Positions 1 through 7,802 of a DNA stretch of 64,000 nucleotides are shown in pieces (the stretch's first letter is position 1; each line of letters starts with the position of its first letter). A model generated the notes under the pieces. The model ran no database searches. It was not told where the DNA came from and worked only from the letters and a program-made list of their open reading frames with translations. Location: positions 1 through 64,000 of the forward strand of contig UBTA01000008.1 in the NCBI GenBank assembly GCA_900468065.1, in the 5' to 3' direction. A program made the position numbers and the translations under genes. The DNA comes from Hyphomicrobiales bacterium. GTDB taxonomy: Bacteria > Pseudomonadota > Alphaproteobacteria > Rhizobiales > Rhizobiaceae.

Positions 1-37
1 CTGCAGCGGAGCCGAGAAGTAGGCTCTTGATGTTCAT
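1..37 (-). CDS. Outer-membrane porin, N-terminal start only (RopA-like)
   Basis: Only the first twelve codons lie in the window; the gene runs leftwards off the edge. They read MNIKSLLLGSAA, which I recognise as the signal-peptide start of rhizobial RopA/Omp2b-type porins, trimeric general diffusion channels of the outer membrane. A strong ribosome binding site (GGAGG, 44-48) sits seven bases before the ATG at 35-37. The identification rests on this short stretch and on memory of the family, so another exported protein with a similar signal peptide is possible. A candidate CtrA box lies about 240 bp upstream (278-292). Confidence 0.6.
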   Translation of the reverse strand, partial: MNIKSLLLGSAA

Positions 38-993
38 TTCTGACCTCCAGTCAAAAGTTTCAAACAGGTCTGGGTATTATACTGAAGGACAGTATTCCCT
101 GCCCCATCCCCAACATTTAAGAAGTCGGACGATCAACCGCCCTTGCTTCCGGAGTTGAAAATACAAGACGGGACCGCTGGCGCAATCACCAACTTACCAG
201 TTCGTCATGTTTGGCCCGCCCTTCCCCCTGCGCTGTTGCTGAAACGACACAAAACTGCCTCAAGCGGCCGGAAGTTATTAACAAGACATTAAGAAAACCC
301 TTTATTCATCAGTGCTTAGCCGCCGCCGACACCTCCCTCGGCGTATCAGAACGAGGCAAAAAAGGGGCGAAACGCCGCTGCACAGGCGGATTCGCGGTGT
401 TGCGCGGGGCACGTCGCGACGGCAGTGTCGATCATCCGGTGCACCCACGAACCGGAATCGCTACACCATGATGGACAGCAAACGGAGAGATTCGCAGAAT
501 CAGCGGCGCGATGCGCCTCGACGTCGATTCGTGTGTGCGCATCGGCCAAGCCATCAAAACCGCATCGATACACGCCTCGTGCCGGAGAACAGGCTGGGTC
601 GTGCCGGTATTTGGTGACGAGCGGGAACAGAGTTGGGGAGATCGTACGTTAGAGAAAGAAGCTGGCCGGTTCATGACAGTGTGATCGTCTAGCGGCTGCG
701 GATCGGCGAGCAACCGGCCGCGTACTCATGCAGGGGGGGGGAGACCATTGGGCTTTTGGCGGCAAAGATTGCTGGCCTGATCAAACGCCATTCCGGCTGT
801 TTCAGATTTGACAGAGCATCCCCGACTTTGCAGCCAACAGCGCCAGGCAACACGAAACGGAGGATGGGCTCAAACTGAGCGACGCAAGGTCATAGACGTG
901 GAAAAACGACAATGTGCACGAGGTGCTGATATCAAACGCGGCAATCGATGCGTGCCGGCGTGCCTGACGGAAAATCTCGAAGGTAAGGTCTAA
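38..993. other. Long non-coding stretch between porin and tRNA-Ser
   Basis: About 950 bp with no frame I can support. Overlapping short open frames exist on both strands, but they are rich in Arg, His and Cys, lack ribosome binding sites and have no domain-like sequence. The only structured element I see is the TTAA-N7-TTAA box at 278-292. The porin promoter and 5' leader must lie in the left part. Confidence 0.6.
278..292. promoter_or_regulatory. Candidate CtrA binding box TTAA-N7-TTAA
   Basis: TTAA at 278-281 and TTAA at 289-292 are separated by exactly seven bases, the spacing of the alphaproteobacterial CtrA consensus TTAA-N7-TTAAC. The last base of the full consensus is not matched on either strand. 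It is about 240 bp upstream of the porin start, so it could act on the porin or on an unseen transcript. A site of this kind can occur by chance. Confidence 0.35.
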
Positions 994-1083
994 TGGCGGA
1001 GAAGATGGGATTCGAACCCACGATACCCTTCCGGGTATACTCCCTTAGCAGGGGAGCGCCTTCGACCACTCGGCCACCTCTCC
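994..1083 (-). tRNA. tRNA-Ser, anticodon GCU
   Basis: Read on the minus strand, the acceptor stem GGAGAGG (1077-1083) pairs with the 3' strand at 998-1004 with wobble. It has a type-II long variable arm, the T-loop GGTTCGAATCC, a discriminator G and an encoded CCA (994-996). The anticodon stem CTCCC/GGGAG holds the loop CTGCTAA, giving anticodon GCU at 1047-1049, which reads AGC/AGU serine codons. The total of 90 nt with CCA is normal for tRNA-Ser. Confidence 0.95.
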
Positions 1084-1307
1084 GTTAGCGCCTGACTAGA
1101 GTCAGCAGCCTTTCATTGCAAGGGGTTTTTGCGGTTTCCCGCTACAAAGTTGATTTTCCGCATTCGTAAGCGCGGTCCTGCAGGCTGTAAACGGCGGGAC
1201 AGCGCGGCATATGGCACTCTCTATGAAGAGCCCTGCCCACCTATGTCCGTGATTGGGCGGCGATGGCCGTGGCACAGAGGCCTGCCATGGGCCGCGGCGC
1301 GGCTTAA

Positions 1308-1357
1308 GCAATCGGCATTCTGCATTGCCGATTGCCCGCAACGGGGCTGTTGCGCTA
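1308..1357. other. Two adjacent hairpins in the tRNA-Ser to small-ORF gap
   Basis: GCAATCGGCA (1308-1317) and its exact reverse complement (1326-1335) form a 10-bp stem with an 8-base loop. It is followed at once by a shorter GCAAC/GTTGC stem. They lie in the 347-bp gap 1084-1430, which otherwise holds nothing I can support. No T-tract follows, so a classical terminator is not obvious; a structured leader or small RNA is possible. Confidence 0.35.
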
Positions 1358-1430
1358 ATCCTTCTCTTTATAAGGGCCATTCCGCTGATATCGGGCGGAC
1401 GGCGGATAACAACAGGTTCGGAAACACACC

Positions 1431-1610
1431 ATGAGCAACGACAGCAAGCCCGAAATCAAAGTGACGATCGAAAAGCTCCGCAATGGGCGATGGGCTTTCG
1501 TGCTCAAGCGCGGCGCGGTCGTCTATCCCGCCCACGGCCAATTCACCAACCAGATCGAGGCCATCGCCGCCGGGCAGGCCGCGCTCAAGGCATTGGAAAG
1601 CAACCGCTAA
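1431..1610 (+). CDS. Small conserved-looking protein, 59 aa, unknown function
   Basis: An ATG at 1431 opens a 59-codon frame ending TAA at 1608-1610. The product starts MSNDSKPEIKVTIEKLRNGR and is a mixed charged/hydrophobic cytosolic-type protein with no signal peptide, membrane segment or cysteine. It looks like a small alpha/beta fold: a strand-rich half up to about residue 36, then an alanine-rich helix near residues 40-57. Codon use is strongly GC-ending like its neighbours, and a strong bidirectional terminator follows at 1633. I do not recognise the family and propose no function. Confidence 0.65.
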   Translation: MSNDSKPEIKVTIEKLRNGRWAFVLKRGAVVYPAHGQFTNQIEAIAAGQAALKALESNR

Positions 1611-1632
1611 GCCGACCCGCTTTTTCCTCGTC

Positions 1633-1673
1633 AAAAGGGCCAGAGCTGCTGAACAGCCCTGGCCCTTTTATCT
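1633..1673. terminator. Strong bidirectional rho-independent terminator
   Basis: AAAAGGGCCAG (1633-1643) and its perfect complement CTGGCCCTTTT (1659-1669) form an 11-bp stem around a 15-base loop that has its own small GCTG/CAGC stem. A-rich and T-rich flanks lie on both sides, so it can stop the small ORF from the left and the caspase/Sel1 gene (stop at 1699) from the right. Confidence 0.85.
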
Positions 1674-1698
1674 TCAACATTTGTTGGCCACCTTTATC

Positions 1699-3921
1699 TC
1701 AGCTCTTTTTCGCCAGGCGGTCGATCGCATTCTGGGTGGCAGCGCCGAAATCGCCGTCCAGCGGGCCGCTGTAATAGCCGCGATCCTTGAGCAGCGCCTG
1801 GATTTCCTTGCGGAAGGCGGGTGTGAAATTGTCCGGGGAGGTCTTCAGCTCCTGAAGCTTGGACGGATCGCCGCCTTCGACGCTTGCCGCCGCCCAGCGC
1901 ACCGCCTCCTTCGGATCAGCCCTGGTGCCCAGCCCCCAGTCATAGAGGCGGCTCAGATTGCCCATGGCATAGGCGCTGCCGGCATTGGAGGCCATTTCAT
2001 ACCAGTTGCGCGCCTGCGCATAGTCCTGTGGCACCGCCTTGCCGTCATCATAGAACCAGCCAAGCAGCGCCATCGAATAGGCGTCGCCGACATTGGCGGC
2101 CTTTTCATACCAAACCTTTGCCTGGGCATAATCCTGTGGTGTGCCAAGACCATTCTGATAGGCCCAGCCGAGCGAGGACATCGCATTGGCATCGCCGCCT
2201 TCTGCCGCTTTCTGATACCAGGAGAGCGACTGGTCGAGGTCTTTTGCGACACCGTTACCCTCGCGGTAGAACCAGCCCACTGTCGCCATGGCATTGGCGT
2301 AACCCTGATTGGCCGAGAGCTGGTACCATTTCAGCGATTCCGCGTAATCCTGCGGAATGCTGCCATAGCCATCACGATAGAGCCAGCCGAGCGATGCCTG
2401 CGCATAGGAATTGCCGTTATTGGCGGCGTGCTCAAACATTTCCTTGCCCTTGTCGATATCGACCGGGCCGTCGGTGCCGTAGATCGAGAACCAGGCGAGG
2501 TTGGTCAGTCCATACATATTGCCGCCGTCGGCAGCCTTTTGATAGTTGGTGCGGGCATCGGCATAGTTGCGGCCGGCGTCCTGCGCCCGGCCGAGCATAT
2601 TGACGAGCATCATGTCATCGGGATTTTCGTTGACCGCCTGGGCGCAGGCCGTCAGCGCACGCGCCGAATCGATCTTAAGGAAATTGACGCCGAGGAAGCC
2701 CGGCATCGATTGCGGCTCGCCGGCGAGCAGGTAGCAGTCACGCGAGGCCTGCGTGTCCTTGCCGGTCTGCGAAATGTTCAAGCCCTTCTTCGGCTCGAGC
2801 GCTGCGATCTGGGTTTCCGCTTCCGACCTGTGTTTGCTGTCGGGGTAACGCTCGACGAAGCGGGTCAGCGCCGCGCCATCGGTCGATTGCTTGAGCGCCT
2901 CCCAGGCGATTTCATCCGGCGTCACGGTCGTCTGCGCCGCCTCTTCCAAGAGTTTCAACTTCTTTTCGGCCAGCATCTTGTAGACCGGGTCGGCGCCGTG
3001 CTTGGCCAAGAACACCTCGATCAGGTCCTTGTCGGCGAGATCGCGGATATTCTGCCAGTCGGCAGCAGCGGCGGACTGGCCGTTCGGCGAGACCTCCTGC
3101 GTGTTGCCGTTGTTGGTGATGCTGATGTTCACTTCCTTTATATTGAGGAAGATCTGCGCTCCACCGAGCGAACCATAGACGAAGGGCTCCTGCTCGCGAT
3201 TGGTCGCCGTCACCACCTCATCGCGGACCTTGCCAAGCGCGATGCGCACATCGACGCCCGGTTCCGTCAGATATTTCGACAGCGCCGTGGCAAACGGGCT
3301 GTTCTTGCCCTCGCCGTCCATCGCCACGGTGCCGGCCTTTGAGGCGAAGGCGACCAGGAGGTCGGCCGATTCGGGCTCGACGCGTGCCAGGCCGCGGCTG
3401 ACGGCGCGGGTGGAAATCGAGCGGCTCATCGATTGCTCGAAGGGATTGTTGCGGCAGGCATCGAGGATGACCAGTTTCAGCCGCGTTGCACCTTCAAGTG
3501 AGCGCTGCACGCGGTCGAGCGGAATTGCCTCGTCTTCCACGTCCTTGTCAGTCTTCAGGCTGACATCGACCGGCAGAAGGAAATTCTGGCCGTTCATTTC
3601 CATGCCATGGCCGGAATAATAGATGATGGCGACATCCGCACCGGCGGCAGTGTCCTCGAAATCGCGCAACGCCCGGACCATTGCGGCGCGGTCGAGATCG
3701 TGAACCGCCATCACCGTATCGAAACCGGCCTCCTCGAATGAGGTCTTCATCAGCTCGACATCGTTGGCCGGATTGTTCAGCTGCGATGTGGCCTCGTATT
3801 TCTCGTTGCCGATCAAAAGTGCGACACGTTTTGCCGCCTCGGCAGAACCGGTTTGAAACGCGACGATCGACAGCGCCAGAACGAAGATCGGCAGCCAGCT
3901 ATGGAAATGACGCTTGAACAT
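1699..3921 (-). CDS. Secreted caspase-family protein with Sel1 repeats and a C-terminal peptidoglycan-binding-like domain
   Basis: A 740-residue protein. I chose the ATG at 3919-3921 because a GGAGG site precedes it and the product then starts with a clean signal peptide (residues 1-30, cleaved near AEAA); a longer frame upstream has no such site. Residues 31-260 form a peptidase C14 caspase fold with the dyad visible: His105 in YYSGHG and Cys156 in ILDACRN. After a low-complexity helical middle comes a run of Sel1/TPR-like repeats (about 420-690; motifs such as A..LGW.Y..G.G). The end (about 700-740; LLKDRGYYSGPLDGDFG) resembles peptidoglycan-binding domain 1. It is probably periplasmic. Rhizobial genomes carry several such proteins; their substrates are unknown. 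It stands alone in its orientation. Confidence 0.85.
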   Translation of the reverse strand: MFKRHFHSWLPIFVLALSIVAFQTGSAEAAKRVALLIGNEKYEATSQLNNPANDVELMKTSFEEAGFDTVMAVHDLDRAAMVRALRDFEDTAAGADVAIIYYSGHGMEMNGQNFLLPVDVSLKTDKDVEDEAIPLDRVQRSLEGATRLKLVILDACRNNPFEQSMSRSISTRAVSRGLARVEPESADLLVAFASKAGTVAMDGEGKNSPFATALSKYLTEPGVDVRIALGKVRDEVVTATNREQEPFVYGSLGGAQIFLNIKEVNISITNNGNTQEVSPNGQSAAAADWQNIRDLADKDLIEVFLAKHGADPVYKMLAEKKLKLLEEAAQTTVTPDEIAWEALKQSTDGAALTRFVERYPDSKHRSEAETQIAALEPKKGLNISQTGKDTQASRDCYLLAGEPQSMPGFLGVNFLKIDSARALTACAQAVNENPDDMMLVNMLGRAQDAGRNYADARTNYQKAADGGNMYGLTNLAWFSIYGTDGPVDIDKGKEMFEHAANNGNSYAQASLGWLYRDGYGSIPQDYAESLKWYQLSANQGYANAMATVGWFYREGNGVAKDLDQSLSWYQKAAEGGDANAMSSLGWAYQNGLGTPQDYAQAKVWYEKAANVGDAYSMALLGWFYDDGKAVPQDYAQARNWYEMASNAGSAYAMGNLSRLYDWGLGTRADPKEAVRWAAASVEGGDPSKLQELKTSPDNFTPAFRKEIQALLKDRGYYSGPLDGDFGAATQNAIDRLAKKS

Positions 3922-4248
3922 GATTTTCCCCTCCGCGCTCGCGCAGCCTGCCGGGGTGTAATGCACCCTTGCCAACTGCGCAAACCCTGTTTCGCCCGGC
4001 CTTTTCGCTGCCAGCGCGCTTTGCATGAAAGTATTACGTATGGGCGGGTGGGTTTCAATGTCCGCCTTCAGGCTTTTTTAAGCAAGGAAGAAGACAAGGC
4101 CGCCGGGACCGCAAGGTCAGCGCAAGGATGGCGTTGGAAACTGCTACCATAACGGGATGCGGCGTGGCGAACGCGGTGCGCTCGCCTGATCATACATTGC
4201 AACATCCAGCAGAAACGGCGCGCCGCCGCAGATTTTCCGGAGTTTCCC

Positions 4249-4605
4249 ATGTCGATGGTGATGCATCTCGCCGAGGCAAAGCCGGGTCAACTGACCACCA
4301 GCTACAAGCACTATTATATAGAGCGCCCTTGCCGCATCCTTGTGGTCGGCCAGCATTTGAAGACGAAGACGAAATATCAGTGCCTGCTGCGCCACATTTC
4401 CATCGGCGGTGCCATGGTCGATTTCAACGCCAATATCCTGCTGCCGAAGCATTTCTTCCTGCAGATCGACGGTTTTCAGGAGGAGATCGGCTGCTCGCAG
4501 GTCCATCGGCTCCGGACCGAACTCGGCGTGCGCTTCAATATGCAATTGGCGCCGGAATTCGTCAGCCGCCTGATCCGGATGAACTTTACCAGCGGCCTGA
4601 TCTGA
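4249..4605 (+). CDS. PilZ-like domain protein, 118 aa
   Basis: A small single-domain soluble protein. The core HISIGGAMVDF, the following beta-rich segment and the ending EFVSRLIRMNF match the layout of rhizobial PilZ-type proteins. The c-di-GMP motifs are degenerate: ERPCR gives R-x2-R rather than RxxxR, and the D/NxSxxG motif reads HISIGG, so ligand binding is doubtful. It is clearly a paralogue of the protein at 5322-5690 (same S-x-GGA core, GCSQVHR versus GCAEVYR, and similar ends). The start is supported by CCGGAG six bases upstream. It is followed by a DUF2177 gene on the same strand. Confidence 0.7.
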   Translation: MSMVMHLAEAKPGQLTTSYKHYYIERPCRILVVGQHLKTKTKYQCLLRHISIGGAMVDFNANILLPKHFFLQIDGFQEEIGCSQVHRLRTELGVRFNMQLAPEFVSRLIRMNFTSGLI

Positions 4606-4704
4606 AAACCGGATGGTGACCACAAAAGGGTTCTCCTATTTTCGCCAAGTGGCAATCCAGACAGGGCTGGCTGCCGTAGCAAGGGCGAAAGAGGATCAAT
4701 CATC

Positions 4705-5118
4705 ATGAAAACTGTTCTGATCGCCTACGCGGGAACGCTGGTGTCCCTGTTGATTGCCGATGCCATCTGGCTCGGGCTGGTGGCACGGACGTTTTACCGC
4801 GACCAGCTCGGCGAACTGATGCTGCCATCTCCGAACTTCGCCATCGCCTCCATCTTCTATGTATTTTTCGCGATGGCCATCGTTCTGCTGGCCGTCATGC
4901 CGGGGGTCAAGGCTGGTTCCCTCACTACCGCGCTGGGTTATGGGGCAGTCCTCGGGCTTGCCGCTTACGGCACCTACGACATTACCAACCTGGCGACGCT
5001 GAAAGGCTGGCCGCCGATTGTCAGCGTGGTCGATATGGCCTGGGGCACCTTTGTCACGGCGTTTTCCGCCAGCTGCGGCCTTTTGGCCTGCCGCTATTTT
5101 GCCGGTGCAACGTCCTGA
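4705..5118 (+). CDS. DUF2177 family membrane protein
   Basis: A 137-residue protein with four predicted membrane segments (about 5-25, 45-68, 75-95, 108-132) and the family's signature residues DAIWLG near the N-terminus and YGTYDITNLATLKGW in the third quarter. The family is widespread and has no established function. The start ATG at 4705 has AGAGGA upstream. It sits between two PilZ-like paralogues, all on the plus strand, but the gaps of 99 and 203 bp make one operon uncertain. Confidence 0.85.
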   Translation: MKTVLIAYAGTLVSLLIADAIWLGLVARTFYRDQLGELMLPSPNFAIASIFYVFFAMAIVLLAVMPGVKAGSLTTALGYGAVLGLAAYGTYDITNLATLKGWPPIVSVVDMAWGTFVTAFSASCGLLACRYFAGATS

Positions 5119-5254
5119 TTCGCGACATCGCGACAGGCAGAGTGCGTCAATTTACATCCTCATTAAATTTTTAAGGAATGTTTTCAAAGGATTGCAATAT
5201 CCCTGACCGATCCTGCACACGTCGCACACTGCTCTCATGAGGAGGGTGAGAGCG

Positions 5255-5380
5255 ATGAACGCAAACGATGGAGCAAATGTGGATTTGTCATCCAGGCCCC
5301 ATCGCTATCGAGGGAGTGACGATGCAGAACTCGACGATGTATTCCGTGGTCAGCTCCAAACTGTACGAGCAGCGTTTTGA
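5255..5380 (+). CDS. Possible 41-aa upstream ORF overlapping the second PilZ-like gene
   Basis: An ATG at 5255 follows a near-ideal ribosome binding site (GAGGAGGG, 5239-5246) and opens a 41-codon frame beginning MNANDGANVDLSS and ending TGA at 5378-5380. It overlaps the first 59 bases of the PilZ-like gene in another frame. Its ribosome binding site is stronger than that of the gene it overlaps. It could be a leader peptide acting by translational coupling, or a chance frame. No domain is visible. Confidence 0.35.
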   Translation: MNANDGANVDLSSRPHRYRGSDDAELDDVFRGQLQTVRAAF

Positions 5381-5690
5381 ACGTTTCAAGATCGGACAGG
5401 CAGGCACCTTGATGGCCGTCAAGCCCGGGCTCGGCGGGGTCTCGACCCGAACCTGCAAGATGACCGAAATTTCGCGCGGCGGCGCCAGCTTCGTCGTCAA
5501 CACGACCATCGGCCTTCCGCAGCACTACTATCTGACCATCGTCGGCACCAAGAAGCGAATCGGATGCGCTGAAGTTTACCGTCGCGACAACCGCATCCAG
5601 GTGCATTTCATCAAGCCGATCGACGAGGAATTCCTGCATCAGATCGTCCGCTACGAATTCTTCACCGGCGGCGAGCTGAAAAAGCACTAG
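5322..5690 (+). CDS. PilZ-like domain protein, 122 aa, paralogue of the protein at 4249
   Basis: The start ATG at 5322 is chosen because AGGGAG (5311-5316) precedes it; a longer frame from 5268 has no ribosome binding site. The product starts MQNSTMYSVV and carries the PilZ-like core EISRGGASFVV followed by a beta-barrel-like region and the tail EEFLHQIVRYEFF. The arginine pair is R-x2-R (RFER), not the canonical RxxxR, so c-di-GMP binding is not assured. Similarity to the protein at 4249 runs along the whole length, so this is a duplicated pair separated by one DUF2177 gene. A short ORF with a stronger ribosome binding site overlaps its 5' end. Confidence 0.75.
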   Translation: MQNSTMYSVVSSKLYEQRFERFKIGQAGTLMAVKPGLGGVSTRTCKMTEISRGGASFVVNTTIGLPQHYYLTIVGTKKRIGCAEVYRRDNRIQVHFIKPIDEEFLHQIVRYEFFTGGELKKH

Positions 5691-5818
5691 CAGCCGCCTG
5701 AATTTGAGCACGTATTGCTAGCAGTACGGCCCCTGACGTGATGGATTTGGTTTCCATGATAGCGAAACCTCGCTAGTCTCCGCCGCGATTTCATCCATTG
5801 TCAGGCTCGATCATCCGC

Positions 5819-6940
5819 ATGTCCGCATTTTCCAGATTTACCCCGCTCGTCACCTCGCTTCCCTCCACCATTCCCTTCGTCGGGCCCGAAGCGATCGAGC
5901 GTCAGCGCGACCGGCCGATCGCAGCGCGGATCGGCGCCAATGAGAGCGGCTTTGGTCCTGCTCCTTCGGTTCTGTCGGCAATGACGGAGGCAGCTGGTGG
6001 GGTGTGGCAATATAATGATCCGGAAAACTTCGAGCTGAAGAAAGCGCTTGCCGGCCATCTCGGCACCAAAGCGGACAACATCGCCATTGGCGAAGGCATC
6101 GACGGGCTGCTCGGGCAGATCGTTCGCATGGTGATCGAGCCCGGCATGCGGGTGATCACTTCGCTTGGCGGTTACCCGACGTTCAATTTTCATGTGGCTG
6201 GCCATGGCGGCCGGTTGGTGACGGTTCCCTATGCCAACGATCGCGAGGATATTGACGGCCTGTTGGCTGCGGTCAAACGCGAGGATGCCCCGCTCGTCTA
6301 TTTCGCCAATCCCGACAATCCGATGGGTAGCTGGTGGGATGCAGACAGCGTCGTCGCTTTTGCCCGGGCGTTGCCGGAAACATGCCTCCTCATCCTCGAC
6401 GAGGCCTATGGCGAGACTGCCCCGGCTGGCACCATTCCCCCGATCGGTTCACTGATCGACATGCCGAACGTGATCCGCACCCGGACCTTTTCCAAGGCCT
6501 ATGGCCTGGCGGGCGCCCGTGTCGGCTATGTCATCAGCACGCCGGGAACGGCGCAGGCCTTCGACAAGATCCGCAATCATTTCGGCATGAACAGGATTGG
6601 CACGGCTGCGGCTATCGCAGCACTTTCGGACACGGGCTATCTGGCTGAGGTTCTTGAGAGGATTGCCGCCTCGCGCGGCAGGATCGCCGACATCGCTGTC
6701 AGCAACGGGCTGACGCCCCTGCCCTCGGCAACGAATTTCGTGACGATTGATTGCGGCAAGGATGCCGTCTTTGCGCGGGCGATCGTCGACCGGCTGATGG
6801 CCGACCACGGCATTTTCATCCGCATGCCGGGTGTTGCGCCTTTAAACCGCTGCATCCGGATCAGCACCGGACCGGAGGCCGACATGGCGCTTTTGGAGGA
6901 AGCCTTGCCGAAAGTATTGGAAAAGCTCGGCAGGCCGTAA
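5819..6940 (+). CDS. Pyridoxal-phosphate aminotransferase, histidinol-phosphate aminotransferase-like
   Basis: A 373-residue class I/II aminotransferase. Visible motifs are the substrate-side NES (41-43), N164PDNP, D194EAY (binds the pyridine nitrogen), the Schiff-base lysine K226 in TFSKAYG and the phosphate-binding arginine at about 234 in GARVGY. The fold and spacing resemble HisC (histidinol-phosphate to imidazole-acetol phosphate), but the gene is isolated from any his genes and rhizobia have several HisC-like paralogues, so the true substrate may be an aromatic or other amino acid. ATG 5819 is preferred; an in-frame TTG at 5798 would add seven residues. Neither start has a strong ribosome binding site. 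Confidence 0.85.
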   Translation: MSAFSRFTPLVTSLPSTIPFVGPEAIERQRDRPIAARIGANESGFGPAPSVLSAMTEAAGGVWQYNDPENFELKKALAGHLGTKADNIAIGEGIDGLLGQIVRMVIEPGMRVITSLGGYPTFNFHVAGHGGRLVTVPYANDREDIDGLLAAVKREDAPLVYFANPDNPMGSWWDADSVVAFARALPETCLLILDEAYGETAPAGTIPPIGSLIDMPNVIRTRTFSKAYGLAGARVGYVISTPGTAQAFDKIRNHFGMNRIGTAAAIAALSDTGYLAEVLERIAASRGRIADIAVSNGLTPLPSATNFVTIDCGKDAVFARAIVDRLMADHGIFIRMPGVAPLNRCIRISTGPEADMALLEEALPKVLEKLGRP

Positions 6941-7001
6941 AAACCGCGCCCCATCTTCGGAGGTCTCGGTTTCTACCGCCTGTCGTCGATGTGATCGTAT
7001 T

Positions 7002-7268
7002 TCAGTGCATTGTCATCCATTCGCGGGCAGCGCGCAGGGCCGCAGCGAGATCGGTCTTGCTCATGGTCATCGTCAGGTCGGCGCGTAGTGCTGCTGCACG
7101 ATCCGAGCCCTTGATGGCGGCGATGTTCAGCCATTTGTGCGCGGCGATGAGATCGACATCGCAACCACGTCCGGTTGCATACATCAAGCCCATTTCGCAA
7201 AAGACGTCCGCGCGGTTTTCGCCACCCATTGTGGCATCCGAAGCATTCTGAATGTCAAAGCGTGCCAT
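7002..7268 (-). CDS. Small Sel1-repeat protein, 88 aa
   Basis: One clear Sel1-type repeat lies at about residues 24-55 (EMGLMYATGRGCDVDLIAAH, then KWLNIAAIKGS), followed by a helical tail ending REWMTMH. There is no signal peptide, so it is likely cytosolic, with a protein-interaction role by analogy to other Sel1/TPR adaptors. The start ATG at 7266-7268 has AGGGACAG upstream. It converges with the aminotransferase (stop at 6940) across 61 bp. Confidence 0.75.
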   Translation of the reverse strand: MARFDIQNASDATMGGENRADVFCEMGLMYATGRGCDVDLIAAHKWLNIAAIKGSDRAAALRADLTMTMSKTDLAAALRAAREWMTMH

Positions 7269-7342
7269 TGTCTCTGTCCCTGTTTACCTGGTTGGTTACG
7301 TCCGTAGTCCCTGTTTTATCTGCCTTTTTGAGGCTCCTTTAA

Positions 7343-7372
7343 GGGGCCGCCGTCTTGTGCGGCTTTGGCCCC
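7343..7372. terminator. GC-rich two-part hairpin, terminator-like without T-tract
   Basis: GGGGCC (7343-7348) pairs with GGCCCC (7367-7372), enclosing a second GCCG/CGGC stem. No T-run follows on either strand, so a structured leader of the Sel1 gene, which would be transcribed away from here, or an RNA 3' end are both possible. Confidence 0.3.
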
Positions 7373-7690
7373 CTGAAGGTTGTCGGCGGGTTGTTTTCCC
7401 TGCTCGTCTTATGGATTTGAATATGCAGCAGTGGTTTCAATACACGCTTAAAATGCATGATTAATGTGAGACAAACAAAGTTCAAACGATTGGTAAACTT
7501 GGCTTTTTGTTAAACATCGGACCACCCGGAAACGCTGGCTTTTGCCTCAATCTTTACGGAAAATTCAGGCGGCGATTTCAACCAATTGCTAACCACGCAA
7601 AACGGTCGCCTGTTTCGTCCTGCGGAAAGAGACAGCGCGACAGGCCGTGTTTTGCCGGGAATTTTCAGCGCAAAACCAGCCGGCCGCATA

Positions 7691-7711
7691 TTTACGTTTA
7701 CGTCCGCGTAA
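7691..7711 (+). promoter_or_regulatory. Operator-like motif shared with the ETF-QO upstream region
   Basis: TTTACGTTTACGTCCGCGTA starts at 7691, 92 bp before the DUF2147 start. Its core ACGTTTACGTCC(G/A)CGT recurs in inverted orientation at 20072-20093 upstream of ETF-QO. It resembles operators I recall for MerR-family LiuR regulators of branched-chain acyl catabolism; that link is inference. Confidence 0.4.
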
Positions 7712-7802
7712 GCTATTTTCCGGCTATTGAGCGGTGAGGAGACCTGCTCTGGCAACGTTTCGCCCGAAACCAACGGTATTCGGCGAATTCTACGGGAGGC
7801 AA

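Larger units (their letters stand above)
7269..7802. other. 534-bp gap with AT-rich promoter-like sequence, one hairpin and one operator-like motif
   Basis: I see no coding frame I trust. The middle (about 7410-7520) is unusually AT-rich for this DNA and probably holds the divergent promoters of the Sel1 and DUF2147 genes. A GC hairpin lies at 7343-7372 and a motif shared with the ETF-QO upstream region at 7691-7711. Confidence 0.5.

Noticed and set aside
312-713. Several overlapping frames of 75-101 codons on both strands left of tRNA-Ser
   Set aside because: They overlap each other in many frames, are rich in Arg/Cys/His, lack ribosome binding sites and show no domain pattern; typical of non-coding GC-rich DNA.
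1483-3342. A 619-codon plus-strand frame opposite the caspase/Sel1 gene
   Set aside because: It is the antisense of a repetitive, domain-rich gene with a signal peptide and active-site motifs; GC-rich coding DNA often leaves the opposite strand open.
5150-5180. CtrA box at the TTAAATTTTTAAG stretch before the second PilZ-like gene
   Set aside because: The two TTAA halves are spaced by four bases, not seven.
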